64,000 bases of DNA, taken from Candidatus Pantoea haifensis. Its GTDB lineage: Bacteria > Pseudomonadota > Gammaproteobacteria > Enterobacterales > Enterobacteriaceae. This document shows, piece after piece, positions 49,714 through 58,984 of this stretch. The stretch's first letter is position 1. Each line of letters starts with the position of its first letter. The notes beneath the pieces are model-generated. The model ran no database searches. It had not been told where the DNA came from and saw only the letters and a program-made list of their open reading frames with translations. Both the position numbers and the translations under genes were made by a program. The stretch is from positions 1 to 64,000 of the forward strand of contig JAGTWN010000008.1 in assembly GCA_018842655.1 (NCBI GenBank). The letters run 5' to 3'.

Positions 49714-50948
49714 GTGAGTACATTCATTCAAAATCCGCTGGTCAGAATTCTCGTTGCCTACGCCCTCGGCGTGATGGCCGCCATGACCGTCAGCGAAGCC
49801 GTGACTGAATTAGGTTCTATCGCTAAAGAGTTTCGTGTATTCGACCACAGCCAAATCGGCCTCATCATGTCGCTGCCATCGCTGATGGTTGCGCTGGGTG
49901 CCCTGCTGGCAGGTTATATTGTGGATCGTGCTGGTGACCGTATTGTGCTGTTAGTGGGTGCTGTTGTTATCGTCATTGGCGATGTCTGTGTGGTTGCTGC
50001 TCCCGCATTCAACCTGCTGTTGATGGGGCGTATCGTCACGGGCATAGGCTATGTCATGACTGCGGTGGCTGCGGTAACGCTGTTAATTCGTATTACAACC
50101 GGAAAACAGCGCAACATGGCGATGGCGTTATGGTCAACTTTCGTTCCTGCCAGTTTTCTGCTGCCCTTTCTTTCTGCTGGTCTTGCTGATCACTTCAGTA
50201 ACTGGCGCGCCGCATTTATTGCGCATTCGCTCCTGACGCTGCTGCTGGCTTTTATTGCCATGATTAGCCTGCCACGCCGGACGGCGCAGGAAAAAGCACA
50301 GTTTTCCCGTACACGTGGTCTGCGCGCGGTATTAAGAAGCCCAATGATCTATCTGCTTGGTATTTCATTTGGTGCCGACGCCTTTTTACAAACCGGGATT
50401 ATTTCCACGCTTGCACCCTACTTATCAAAACGCTACAGCGTACCGCTGGTGGAAGTCGCGCACTGGAATGTGGTGGCAATGGTGTGTAACGGCATCGGCT
50501 GTCTGATGGTAGGCGCAATGCTTAACCGGGGCATAAAAGCTGCCGCGATTGGCTTCACCGGACTCATTCTTACAGGCATTCCGGCACTCGCCATTTACCT
50601 GTTGCCGCTCGGATTCATGCTTTCGGTGGGGGCGTCATGGCTGTTTATGTTTGGCAGCGGCCTGCTGGTAGGGATGTGGGCGCTGGCGCCGGTCGTTGCG
50701 CCGTCGCGTGAAAGCATCGGTGCCACCAGCGGACTGATCACACAACTGACGCTGGTTGGCGTGTTTTTAGGCCCTCCCTGTTTATTGCAGCACAGCACAG
50801 CGGCAGCATTCAGTCACTGGCGATACTGGTGACTGGCGGCCTGGTTGTCTGTCTGGCGGGCGTGCCGATCTGGTTGCGTGATGTCACTCATCATCCGGGA
50901 CGCGATGCTCCTGCGGCAGACCGCAGCACCCTGAAAAGTCATATCTGA
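49714..50948 (+). CDS. MFS transporter of the aromatic catabolic operon (frameshifted)
   Basis: A 411-residue, 12-segment permease once repaired. The loop 2-3 motif is AGYIVDRAGDRIVLLVG, and the protein starts MSTFIQNPLVRILVAYALGV. One C is missing at 50776-50778; restored, the last helices read VFLGPPLFIAAQHSGSIQSL to a TGA at 50948. It probably imports the aromatic substrate, or exports an intermediate, across the inner membrane. GTG start after AAAGGATC. Lies between dioxygenase and monooxygenase genes on the same strand. Confidence 0.85.
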
Positions 50949-50996
50949 AATTCCCTGAACGCTGAGCTTAAAAATTCATAACAAGAGGAAGTCACT

Positions 50997-52283
50997 ATGT
51001 TGGATATCGTCATCATCGGCGCAGGTCCGGCTGGCCTTGCCACAGCCCTGCGCCTGCATCAACAGGGTTTTCGCCCGCGCCTGTTTGAAGCCGTTGCAGA
51101 AATAAAACCGCTGGGTGTCGGCGTTGATATCAAACCCTATGCCGTCAGGGAAATTACCGAGCTGGGGTTATACGACGCGTTTGTCGACATTTCTGTTGAA
51201 GCAAAAGAATCGATTTTTTACACCGGCTACGGGCAGCAAATTTTTGCAGAACAATGTGGTCGCTATATGGGCTATGACCATGACCAGCGATTTGTTCATC
51301 GCGGACGTCTGCAAATGATGCTCTATAAAGCCGTACAGGAAAGGTTAGGCAATGATGCCATTACGCTCGGCTGTCGCTGTGACGGATTTGAACAGGATGA
51401 AAATGGCGTCACCGTGCATTTTGATAATCATCTGAATCCTGATGCGCCGCAGAGCGTGCGCGCCGATGTGGTGATTGGCGTTGACGGGATTCGTTCGGTT
51501 GTGCGCAGCAAGCTGCTGCCCGAATCTGCGCGCAGCCATTTCTCTGGTTTAACGCTGTATCGGGGTGTCACCGTGATGCCGCCTTTCAAAACCGGCGGCA
51601 GCATTTTACACATCGGCGATCCGGTTCGTCAGGGGACGCTGATTGTCTATCCGATACAGGACAACGTGGATGGCAAAGGTAACCAACTGGTCAACTGGGT
51701 GATTGAGCAGAACGAAAAGCCACAAAGCGAAGAAGACTGGAATCAGGAAACCGGCGTGAAAGAGATTGAGCATGTATTTGATGACTGCAGGCTCGATTTT
51801 CTTGATGTCGGTGAAATGATCCGCCATGCCCGCGAATGCTACCTGTTTCCGCTTATTGACCACGATCCGCTACCGCAATGGTCGTTTAACCGTATCACTC
51901 TGTTGGGTGATGCCGCACATGCCATGTATCCACGCGGCGGCAACAGCGTGTGTCAGGCATTTGTGGATGCGCGCGTCATTGCCGAAAAACTGGCCTCTGT
52001 TACCGATCCCGTTGAAGCCCTCAGAGCTTATGAAAATGAACGTCGCGAGAAGGTGAACTGGCTGGTTCTTGCCTCACGGGGCGAAGGCCCGGAAGTGGTG
52101 CGCCGTATTGTTGAAGAGCGCAGTGGTGGCAAACCGTTTGAAGATATAGAAGCCATTTTTCCCCACGAAGAAGCCTTGTCAATTTTCAGCGAATACCACG
52201 CCAAAGCCGGCATGCGTATTCCGACCGAAAAAGAGACGGACCAGCCGGCTAAATACAAGTCGGTTTTTGCCACACAAAAATAA
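50997..52283 (+). CDS. FAD-dependent aromatic monooxygenase (PhzS/salicylate-hydroxylase-like)
   Basis: A 428-residue group A flavoprotein hydroxylase. N-terminal GAGPAGLATALRLHQQG binds FAD; the DG motif lies in VIGVDGIRSVVRSKLL and the second FAD motif in LLGDAAHAMYPRGGNSV. The form resembles PhzS and salicylate hydroxylases, which replace a ring carboxylate by a hydroxyl. It would produce the dihydroxylated ring that the extradiol enzyme opens. RBS AGAGGAAG before the ATG. Intact. Confidence 0.9.
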   Translation: MLDIVIIGAGPAGLATALRLHQQGFRPRLFEAVAEIKPLGVGVDIKPYAVREITELGLYDAFVDISVEAKESIFYTGYGQQIFAEQCGRYMGYDHDQRFVHRGRLQMMLYKAVQERLGNDAITLGCRCDGFEQDENGVTVHFDNHLNPDAPQSVRADVVIGVDGIRSVVRSKLLPESARSHFSGLTLYRGVTVMPPFKTGGSILHIGDPVRQGTLIVYPIQDNVDGKGNQLVNWVIEQNEKPQSEEDWNQETGVKEIEHVFDDCRLDFLDVGEMIRHARECYLFPLIDHDPLPQWSFNRITLLGDAAHAMYPRGGNSVCQAFVDARVIAEKLASVTDPVEALRAYENERREKVNWLVLASRGEGPEVVRRIVEERSGGKPFEDIEAIFPHEEALSIFSEYHAKAGMRIPTEKETDQPAKYKSVFATQK

Positions 52284-52321
52284 AGTGAAGCAATCTTAAC
52301 TTAGACAGAAAGGAACGGATT

Positions 52322-53368
52322 ATGAGCAAGATTATTGATTCCAATATGCACTGGTTGCCGGGTGAACTTTTTTCAGACAAGAAACTGCTTAACGCTTTCC
52401 TCGACTGCGTGCCTAAACAGTACGGTGTGCATACGCGGGTGGAAAAAATCGAAGGAACGGAACTAAGCCAGTTGATTATTGAACAACCCAAAGGCTATGT
52501 GAATCTTAACTATGCAGAAGGGCAGTACACGCTGGAAAGCCAGCTTGCTGACATGGAAAAAGCCGGGGTTGATCACGCTATCTTTCGCCTGCCGGTGTGG
52601 CAGGAATGGCTCGATTTAGAGACCTGTAAAGAGGTCAACACCCGCATGGCGGATTATGTAAACCGCAGCGAAGGCCGGATGTCGGCGCTGGCTGTAGTGC
52701 CGCCGTGGGGAACCGATGATTGTCTGCGTGAAGTGGATCGCTGTCTGAATCAGCTCGGTTTTCGTGGGGCACAAATTGTGGCGCATTACGGTCAGATCTA
52801 TCTTGATGATGCGGCGTTTCGTCCGTACCTGAAATTCCTCAATGACCTGAACGTGCCGGTTGTGGTGCATCACACACCGCTGCCGGTCGATTTTAATTCG
52901 GTCCTGCCTTATACCAACCAGCGGCGCCAGTTTGGACGCTGCGTCGATCAGGCCACGGCGGTAGGACGTGAACTGTTTAGTGGTATGTTCGATGAACTGC
53001 CGAATCTGCGTTTTATCCATTCAATGCTGGGTGGGGCATTTTATGCATTTGCCGACATGCTGGTGCCACCACAACATCAGTTTAACGATGCGGTAGACCG
53101 TTTCCAGACCGGAACCGGAAACCTGCGCGCGCAACTGAGCAATAACATTTTCTTCGACACGTCAGGCGCACCGCAGTGGGGTAAAGCGCAGCTCGAAGCG
53201 GCAGTTAGCGTGATTGGCGGTAAAAATATTCTCTACGGCAGCTCCTATCCAATCCGTAAAGACTGGTTCTTCAAGGGCATTGAAACCATCCAGAGTCTGG
53301 ACATCAGCGAAGAGGATAAAGCCAGTATCCTGGGCGGCAATGCCGCGCGTATCTTTAAACTGGAGTAA
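52322..53368 (+). CDS. Amidohydrolase-2 family protein with altered metal ligands
   Basis: A 348-residue TIM-barrel protein of the amidohydrolase-2 (ACMSD/decarboxylase-like) family. Histidines in VVVHHTPLPV and LRFIHSMLGGAF match family positions. The usual N-terminal HxH reads NMH here (IIDSNMHWLP) and the usual catalytic Asp of GSDYP is replaced by Ser (YGSSYP). It may therefore use a different metal set or none, and its reaction (decarboxylation or hydrolysis of a ring-cleavage product) cannot be fixed. Intact; 38 bases after the monooxygenase. Confidence 0.85.
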   Translation: MSKIIDSNMHWLPGELFSDKKLLNAFLDCVPKQYGVHTRVEKIEGTELSQLIIEQPKGYVNLNYAEGQYTLESQLADMEKAGVDHAIFRLPVWQEWLDLETCKEVNTRMADYVNRSEGRMSALAVVPPWGTDDCLREVDRCLNQLGFRGAQIVAHYGQIYLDDAAFRPYLKFLNDLNVPVVVHHTPLPVDFNSVLPYTNQRRQFGRCVDQATAVGRELFSGMFDELPNLRFIHSMLGGAFYAFADMLVPPQHQFNDAVDRFQTGTGNLRAQLSNNIFFDTSGAPQWGKAQLEAAVSVIGGKNILYGSSYPIRKDWFFKGIETIQSLDISEEDKASILGGNAARIFKLE

Positions 53369-53497
53369 CGCGTTTCGGCGCGACCTCATGCTGTAAAACC
53401 CTCGGTGTTTTATTTACTGCCCAGTCACCATGCCGGGAGCGGCGGGCTTCTGTTCGCCGCATTTTTGCCTGGCAGGGTGAAATGAAGGAGATCTACA

Positions 53498-54373
53498 TTG
53501 GAACAGAACAGGTTTGTCAGTTTCTCCACGCTTGATGGATGCACTAAAGGATATGGCCTGATAAACGTACGGGGTGTGGTTGATCTCAGCAAACGCTTTG
53601 GCGATCGCTGGCCAACTCTTGATGCGGTCGTTGCCGGTAATGCTTTACAGGCATTGGCTGTCGATGCGAAAAACCTGCACGCTGACTATGCGCTGAGCGA
53701 TATTCAGTTTGAGGTGCCACTCTCTCATCCCGGTAAGATTTTATGTGTGGGCGTTAATTATCCCAACCGTAATGCCGAGTACAAAGATGGCCAGACCGCC
53801 CCTGATTACCCTTCTCTGTTTATCCGTTTTCCCGAATCCCTCACCGGGCATCTGCAACCGTTACTGCGTCCTGCCGAAAGTGAACAGCTTGATTATGAAG
53901 GTGAAATTGTCATTGTTATCGGTAAGGCGGGACGCCGCATTGCTCAGCATAAGGCAATGGATCATATTGCAGCCATTACGCTTGGTAACGAAGGCACGGT
54001 ACGCGACTGGGTTCGCCACAGCAAATTCAACGTTACTCAGGGTAAAAATTTCTACCATTCCGGCGCGATTGGTCCGTGGCTGGTGCCCTTTACAGATAAA
54101 GCTCAACTACATGATATCCGTCTGACGACTTATGTGAACGGCGAGCTTCGCCAGAACGATCGTACCAGCAATATGACGTTCTCTTTCGCCTGGATCATCG
54201 CGTATGTTTCGACTTTTATCCCGCTTAACCCCGGCGACATTATTTTTACCGGTACGCCTACCGGCGCGGGAGCGCGTTTTGATCCTCCGGTGTGGCTCAG
54301 GCCCGGCGATGTGGTTGAGGTACAGGCGGAAGGGCTTGGGGCGCTGCGTAATGTTGTCCACGATGAGGTATGA
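53498..54373 (+). CDS. Fumarylacetoacetate hydrolase (FAH) family enzyme, first copy
   Basis: A 291-residue FAH-fold enzyme. Metal ligands lie in LDYEGEIVIVIG (Glu-x-Glu) and the conserved GDIIFTGTPTGAGARFDP region. The N-terminal block ILCVGVNYPNRNAEY corresponds to the usual CVGLNYxxH, with Asn-Arg in place of the His. Members act as C-C hydrolases, decarboxylases or isomerases on ring-fission products, as HpaG in homoprotocatechuate breakdown. Starts with TTG after AAGGAG and overlaps the hydratase gene by 4 bases. Confidence 0.88.
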   Translation: MEQNRFVSFSTLDGCTKGYGLINVRGVVDLSKRFGDRWPTLDAVVAGNALQALAVDAKNLHADYALSDIQFEVPLSHPGKILCVGVNYPNRNAEYKDGQTAPDYPSLFIRFPESLTGHLQPLLRPAESEQLDYEGEIVIVIGKAGRRIAQHKAMDHIAAITLGNEGTVRDWVRHSKFNVTQGKNFYHSGAIGPWLVPFTDKAQLHDIRLTTYVNGELRQNDRTSNMTFSFAWIIAYVSTFIPLNPGDIIFTGTPTGAGARFDPPVWLRPGDVVEVQAEGLGALRNVVHDEV

Positions 54374-55179
54374 CCATGCTTAGTCAGTCAGAAATTTTGC
54401 GTGTAGCAGAGGCCCTCGATAACGCAGAAAAAACAGGTCAGCAAACTGAATTAGTTTCTCTCTTACATCCAGCAATGACGCTGGATGATGCCTATGCGGT
54501 TCAGCGCGCCTGGGTGAAGCAAAAGCAAGAGGCGGGACGTAAGGTTATCGGCTGGAAAATAGGTCTGACATCAAAAGCGATGCAGTATGCGCTCAATATT
54601 TCCACGCCAGATTCGGGCGTGCTGTTTGATGACATGCTGTTTGAAGATGGCGCCAGCATCGCGGCGGATCGCTTTATTCAGCCGCGTATTGAAGCTGAGC
54701 TCGCGTTTATTATGAAAGCGCCGCTCAGTGGCGGGAATGTCAGCATCAGCGATGTGTTAACTGCCACCGCTTATGTCGTGCCTGCGCTGGAAATCCTGGA
54801 TACACGTATTGTCCGGGCCGATCGCACCAGCGGAAAATCACGCACTATCGTTGATACCGTTTCCGATAATGCCGCTAATGCCGGCATTATTCTGGGCAGC
54901 CAGCTTTTTACGCCTGAGCAGATTGATATGCGCTGGACAGGTGCCATCGTGTCGCGCAATGCAACGGTGGAAGAAACCGGTTTAGGCGCGGGGGTGCTTA
55001 ATCATCCGGCACGTGGCATCGCCTGGCTGGCGCAACGGCTGTCACAGTACGGCGATTATATTGATGCCGGGCAGATCGTGCTGGCGGGATCTTTTATTCG
55101 TCCGGTTGAAGCCCGACACGGTGACACTATTCATGCTGATTTTGGGCCACAGGGCTCAGTCAGTTGTTATTTTGAGTGA
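54370..55179 (+). CDS. 2-oxo-pentenoate/oxo-heptenedioate hydratase family enzyme (HpaH/MhpD-like)
   Basis: A 269-residue hydratase or decarboxylase of the 2-keto-4-pentenoate hydratase family, identified by GWKIGLTSKAMQYAL, RIEAELAFIMKAPL and the C-terminal VLAGSFIRPVEARHGDTI. It adds water to a 2-oxo-enoate formed after ring cleavage. It overlaps the FAH gene by 4 bases and precedes the aldolase by 7, so the three are translated together, the order expected for the lower part of a meta pathway. Confidence 0.9.
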   Translation: MTMLSQSEILRVAEALDNAEKTGQQTELVSLLHPAMTLDDAYAVQRAWVKQKQEAGRKVIGWKIGLTSKAMQYALNISTPDSGVLFDDMLFEDGASIAADRFIQPRIEAELAFIMKAPLSGGNVSISDVLTATAYVVPALEILDTRIVRADRTSGKSRTIVDTVSDNAANAGIILGSQLFTPEQIDMRWTGAIVSRNATVEETGLGAGVLNHPARGIAWLAQRLSQYGDYIDAGQIVLAGSFIRPVEARHGDTIHADFGPQGSVSCYFE

Positions 55180-55186
55180 GGTCAGA

Positions 55187-55966
55187 ATGCCTGCACCAGT
55201 AAATCGCTTTAAACAGGCGCTGCGGGAAAAGCAGCCGCAAATTGGACTCTGGCTGGCGCTCGCCAGTCCCTATACAGCAGAGATATGCGCGGGCGCCGGG
55301 TTTGACTGGTTACTGCTTGATGGCGAACATGCGCCGAATGATGTGCCGCTGCTGATGAGTCAGCTTCAGGCGCTCTCTGCCGCATCGGGACACGCCGTCG
55401 TGCGCGCACCGATGGACGCGCCCTGGCTGATAAAGCAACTGTTAGACATTGGCGCTCAGACACTGCTGATCCCCATGGTCGAGAGCGCAGAACAGGCAGA
55501 GGCGCTTGTGAAAGCCGTTCGCTATCCACCGCAGGGTATTCGTGGGGTCGGCGCAGCACTGGCCCGCGCCTCCGCATTTAATCGTACCGCAGATTATCTG
55601 ACCTCCGCGAATGAGCAGATCTGCCTGCTGGTGCAGGTTGAGAGCCGTGCCGGTCTGGAGCAGCTTGATGCCATTGCCGCCACTGAAGGTGTGGACGGGG
55701 TGTTTATTGGCCCGGCCGATTTAGCTGCTGATATGGGATATCCTGGCCAGCCAGCTGTGGCAGAGGTACAGCATGCTGTCGAACAGGCATTAATACGCAT
55801 CCAGTCTCATGGCAAAGCGGCAGGCATCTTAAGCGCCGATGCCTTACTCTGCGCCCGGTATCTTGAGCTGGGCGCGACCTTTGTTGCGGTGGGCAGTGAT
55901 GTCGGACTGCTGGTGAAATCCACCAGCGCGCTGGCAGCCGATTTCCACGCCAGGCTAAAAAAGTAA
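55187..55966 (+). CDS. HpaI/GarL-type class II aldolase
   Basis: A 259-residue pyruvate aldolase of the HpcH/HpaI family: DWLLLDGEHAPND, AQTLLIPMVESAEQAE, GIRGVG and GVFIGPADLAADMGYPG. It splits a 4-hydroxy-2-oxo acid into pyruvate and an aldehyde and is the last step here. Other meta pathways use MhpE/DmpG plus an acylating dehydrogenase; neither is present, so the homoprotocatechuate-type route is the closest model. Last gene of the operon. Confidence 0.9.
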   Translation: MPAPVNRFKQALREKQPQIGLWLALASPYTAEICAGAGFDWLLLDGEHAPNDVPLLMSQLQALSAASGHAVVRAPMDAPWLIKQLLDIGAQTLLIPMVESAEQAEALVKAVRYPPQGIRGVGAALARASAFNRTADYLTSANEQICLLVQVESRAGLEQLDAIAATEGVDGVFIGPADLAADMGYPGQPAVAEVQHAVEQALIRIQSHGKAAGILSADALLCARYLELGATFVAVGSDVGLLVKSTSALAADFHARLKK

Positions 55967-55972
55967 GCGATA

Positions 55973-56004
55973 AAATGCAGACGGGCCAGATGGCGTCTGC
56001 ATTT
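55973..56004. terminator. Bidirectional terminator between the converging catabolic operons
   Basis: A perfect 11-bp stem AAATGCAGACG/CGTCTGCATTT (55973-55983 and 55994-56004), flanked by A and T residues, sits exactly between the two convergent stop codons. Confidence 0.88.
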
Positions 56005-56016
56005 CATTTCACGCCA

Positions 56017-56873
56017 TTAGGCAGAGTGCCAGGTTACATTGAGCTTCTCACGCACTGCGGCTTCTTCAAGATGGCGCACTAAAATATGCTGCATCTCATG
56101 CAGTTTTTCTGCGTTGAGTGCGGTTAAGCTCACCCGGAAAATGCCTTCCAGTGCCTCCATACGCACTTCGCCCATACTCATGCGAAAATGACCGCTGTTC
56201 TCATCAGTCACAACGGGGGTTCGGTGCTGAAAATGGCTACACAGGCGGCGTAAAAAGCGTTCGCCATTCGGGGTGACGATATCGGCAACACATTTTACTG
56301 CACCTTCGCTTAATACTGGCGCGTTGAGCAACGCTTCGATTTGATTCGCTGCCACATGAATAATATCGCCTATACGCGCGATCGCTTCATCAGCAACCGG
56401 TTCCATCTTAACGCGCAAACTCAGCGCACGCTTCAGGTGATCCATTGCCTCTACGATTGCCTGGGGGATTTGCCCTGCGCTTTTGGCACGACACGCGCTA
56501 AAAGCATATCGGTCACGCTTTTATTCGCACTGAGAAAAGCTTTACCTTCATCGGTAATGCTGTAGCGTTTACGGCCCCCTTTTTCTAAATCGATTTCAGT
56601 GTAGCCGCGATCATAAAGCCAGGTTAAAGCCGGATAGATAACACCAGGGCTGGGCTTATAAGTCCCTCCCAGACGCTCTTTCACTTCATGAATCAGTTCG
56701 TAGCCGTGGCTGGATTGTTTGGCGATGATTGCCAGTAACAGCAGGCGCAGCTCACCATAATCAAAAGCGCGCGTGCGTCGGCCTGGTTTACCGCTGGCGT
56801 GCGCTGCCGCACTGTCAGCTTGCCCGGTGCTGAGATTATCTGCAATCTCATCCGAACGGCGTTTCTGCACCAT
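56017..56873 (-). CDS. PadR-family regulator fused to a DUF2218 domain (frameshifted)
   Basis: A 285-residue protein once repaired. Residues about 35-130 are a PadR winged helix (FDYGELRLLLLAIIAKQSSHGYELI and YKPSPGVIYPALTWLYDRGY). A helical dimerisation segment follows (IVEAMDHLKRALSLRVKMEPVADEAIARIGDII), then a DUF2218 domain to the end (GERFLRRLCSHFQHRTPVV, FRMSMGEVRMEALEGIFRV). A missing A at 56469-56471 (plus-strand TTT) splits the frame. DUF2218 may be the ligand sensor. It lies between both catabolic operons, whose promoters share one operator. Confidence 0.85.
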
Positions 56874-56896
56874 TATTACCCCGTACAATAGCCACA

Positions 56897-56923
56897 CAAT
56901 ATAACTGGATTTTAAATATATCG
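56897..56923. promoter_or_regulatory. Weak copy of the PadR2 operator before its own gene
   Basis: CAATATAAC, nine bases, AATATATCG: the same 9-9-9 layout as the operators at 48457 and 62378, matching 13 of 18 half-site bases. It lies 24 bases before the start codon and could allow weak autorepression. Confidence 0.5.
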
Positions 56924-57047
56924 GAAATTTCGTTACTGACCAACCCGGCACGTTGTCTCAGGCAATTTTTTAATCATATTCACGGCGCGGGGTCGCAAAA
57001 ATGCTGTTAATACATCATCGTCAAGTGCCCGGCAATACAGATAAACA

Positions 57048-57074
57048 GGCGGGCAGACACAAAGGCTGCCCGCC
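57048..57074 (-). terminator. Hairpin ending the leftward catabolic operon
   Basis: A perfect 9-bp GC-rich stem GGCGGGCAG/CTGCCCGCC lies 5 bases after the ridA-like stop. It suggests that the operon ends here and the PadR-DUF2218 gene has its own promoter. Confidence 0.65.
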
Positions 57075-57078
57075 ATCC

Positions 57079-57464
57079 TCACCTATCCAGCACCGCTATG
57101 AAGTCGCACTGGATGAGCGTATTCCCGGTAAAATTACCCTCTAAAGCATGACGGGCGGGACGGGCACTGGCATCCGGAAATGCTTTCTCCCAGTGACGGT
57201 TCACCGTTTCGCGTTGAGATTTATCCTGCATCCACAGCGTCATTTTGATCACATCCTCAAGCGTTCCCCTGCGGCTTCTACAATGCTGCGGACATGCATA
57301 AACATCAGTTCACACTGCCGCTCTAAATCTGCAGGCACCTGCTGTGTATGCGGATCGCGGCCATAGATCACGCCGGAACAGAGCATCGGTCCGATGCGGC
57401 AGGCAGCCGGAATGGGATTAGCATGAGGAAAACCGTCACTATAAATGCTTTGCCGTTTAGCCAT
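57079..57464 (-). CDS. RidA/YjgF-family protein (enamine/imine deaminase type), frameshifted
   Basis: A 128-residue Rid protein once repaired: start ATG at 57464 after CAGGAG, SIYSDGFPHANPIPAACRIGPML, then with one added G (C-run 57266-57269 on plus) EAAGGTLEDVIKMTLWMQDK and ARPARHALEGNFTGNTLIQCDFIAVL. The classical RidA Arg of the RxxR/RPxR site may be RPARH here. In catabolic operons such proteins often act as 2-aminomuconate-type deaminases or hydrolyse reactive enamines. Last gene of the leftward operon. Confidence 0.8.
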
Positions 57465-57489
57465 AATTTTCTCCTGAGAGCCGTCAGAA

Positions 57490-58819
57490 TTAATAGTCGT
57501 CATCTGCCATCTTCGCGCCAAAGCGGTAGACCAGGCGCAAACGCTCGGCGTGATAGTTGCCGGTAACGTCTGAAGGGGAATGTACGTAGTCGAACTCAAA
57601 TTCCAGATGCAGACGCGGCGTGACGTTGTAACCAAGAATCATAAAAGCCGCATTAATATTTTCGGCAGGCAGCGGGTAGTAAATCCCCGTAGAGTCCTTG
57701 AGTTCCAGGCGTGTCACGCCAAGTACGCCTAACCAGGTTTCATCATGATAGGCATAGCGCAGAGCAAAAGCGTTGCCGGGCTGGTTAGTGGTGACCATGG
57801 ACACCAGCGGCTGCCCGCTCTCCAGCGGCGTGTGGTCATAAATGCCATAACTGTAAGGTGCAAAGAATCCACCGCTCAGGAAAGCATCCTCTTTTGATGG
57901 CACATGGGTCACAGCAAAATAGATGTCGTGATTACGCGAGCGCATACCGATGCGTCCTGAATAGAGATCGGTATCGACATTGCGATACGGAGAAGCCTGA
58001 TCGCTGGCATCCCACTCATGCAGATATTGCGCCCCCAGTATGGCGTCCAGTTGCCAAATTTCAGGCCAGGAACGGGGATCTCCGCGCCGCCGTACGCAAG
58101 CTGAGCGCGCTTATCGAAGTTGTAATACCAGGCTTCCGCCGTGGTGTTCCAGCGTTGACCATAACGCAGACCCAGCGTAGTGAAGCCATCGCTGTCAACC
58201 GAGGGTACGCTGGTGTCTTCGATTTCCGGGCTGCCAGCGTCCCCCTTTTCAAAATGCTCAGAACTCAGTGGTTTAAAACGATAGATGCGGTAAGCGTTGA
58301 GTTTAAAATTACCTCTTTCATTGAGGGCATAGGTTCCGCCAAATCCCTGATAAAGGGCAGGAACCATGGTCCAGCCCTCGCCTTCATTGGCAAAAGGGTA
58401 TCCAGACCAAAGCGCCCGGCCTGAAGATCGAGCCCGTAACCGCGGTAGCGCAAAAAGGCTTTGCCGAGCACTGTGGTGTTATCGGACGGCAGGTAAATCT
58501 CGGTCTTTTCCACATCGGAAGGATTCAGCCCCAGGTTATAAGCCCCGTAAGCGCCCAGTCCCACGCTGAATCCTTCCAGTTCCGGGCTGCGATACTGAAT
58601 ATCACCGCCCAGCGAACTGGTGCGTTTATTCGGTAACGTACCGGTGAACTCTTTGAAAAACGTCATGGTTTTTAGCTCGCCAGAGATATTTCCCTGAGCA
58701 AGCCAGTCATTAAAGCTGTCTGAATCAGTCGCCGGTAATGCTTCGGCGTAACACGCACCGCAAAACAATGCCAGAGGCATGACGGTTAAAGCAGTCTTTT
58801 TAAATTTTTGGACACGCAT
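57490..58819 (-). CDS. OprD-type outer membrane porin of the catabolic operon (frameshifted)
   Basis: A 443-residue porin once repaired. The signal peptide ends in ACYA, followed by the OprD pattern of beta-strands (FFKEFTGTLPNKRTSSLGGDIQYRSPELEGFSVGLGAYG) and a C-terminal strand ending LRLVYRFGAKMADDDY. Two bases are missing: A at 58387-58388 (restores LLPNEGEGWTMVPALYQGF) and G at 58032-58036 (restores TPYWGAQYLHEWDASDQ). It should carry the aromatic substrate through the outer membrane. The C-terminus ends in Tyr rather than the usual Phe. Confidence 0.8.
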
Positions 58820-58984
58820 TGCCTGGTAACCTCGTTTTATAAATATGTAGGGTTAATTTCTTTCAGGGTTTTAGGCGCAGCGAAGCCTTCCGCTTCTTTA
58901 TGAAGCAGTCAACAAACGCTGAGGGTTACCCGGGCAAAACGTCGTCACCCGGTACGACGGGAATGCAGGCGTTTTAGCCTGTTG

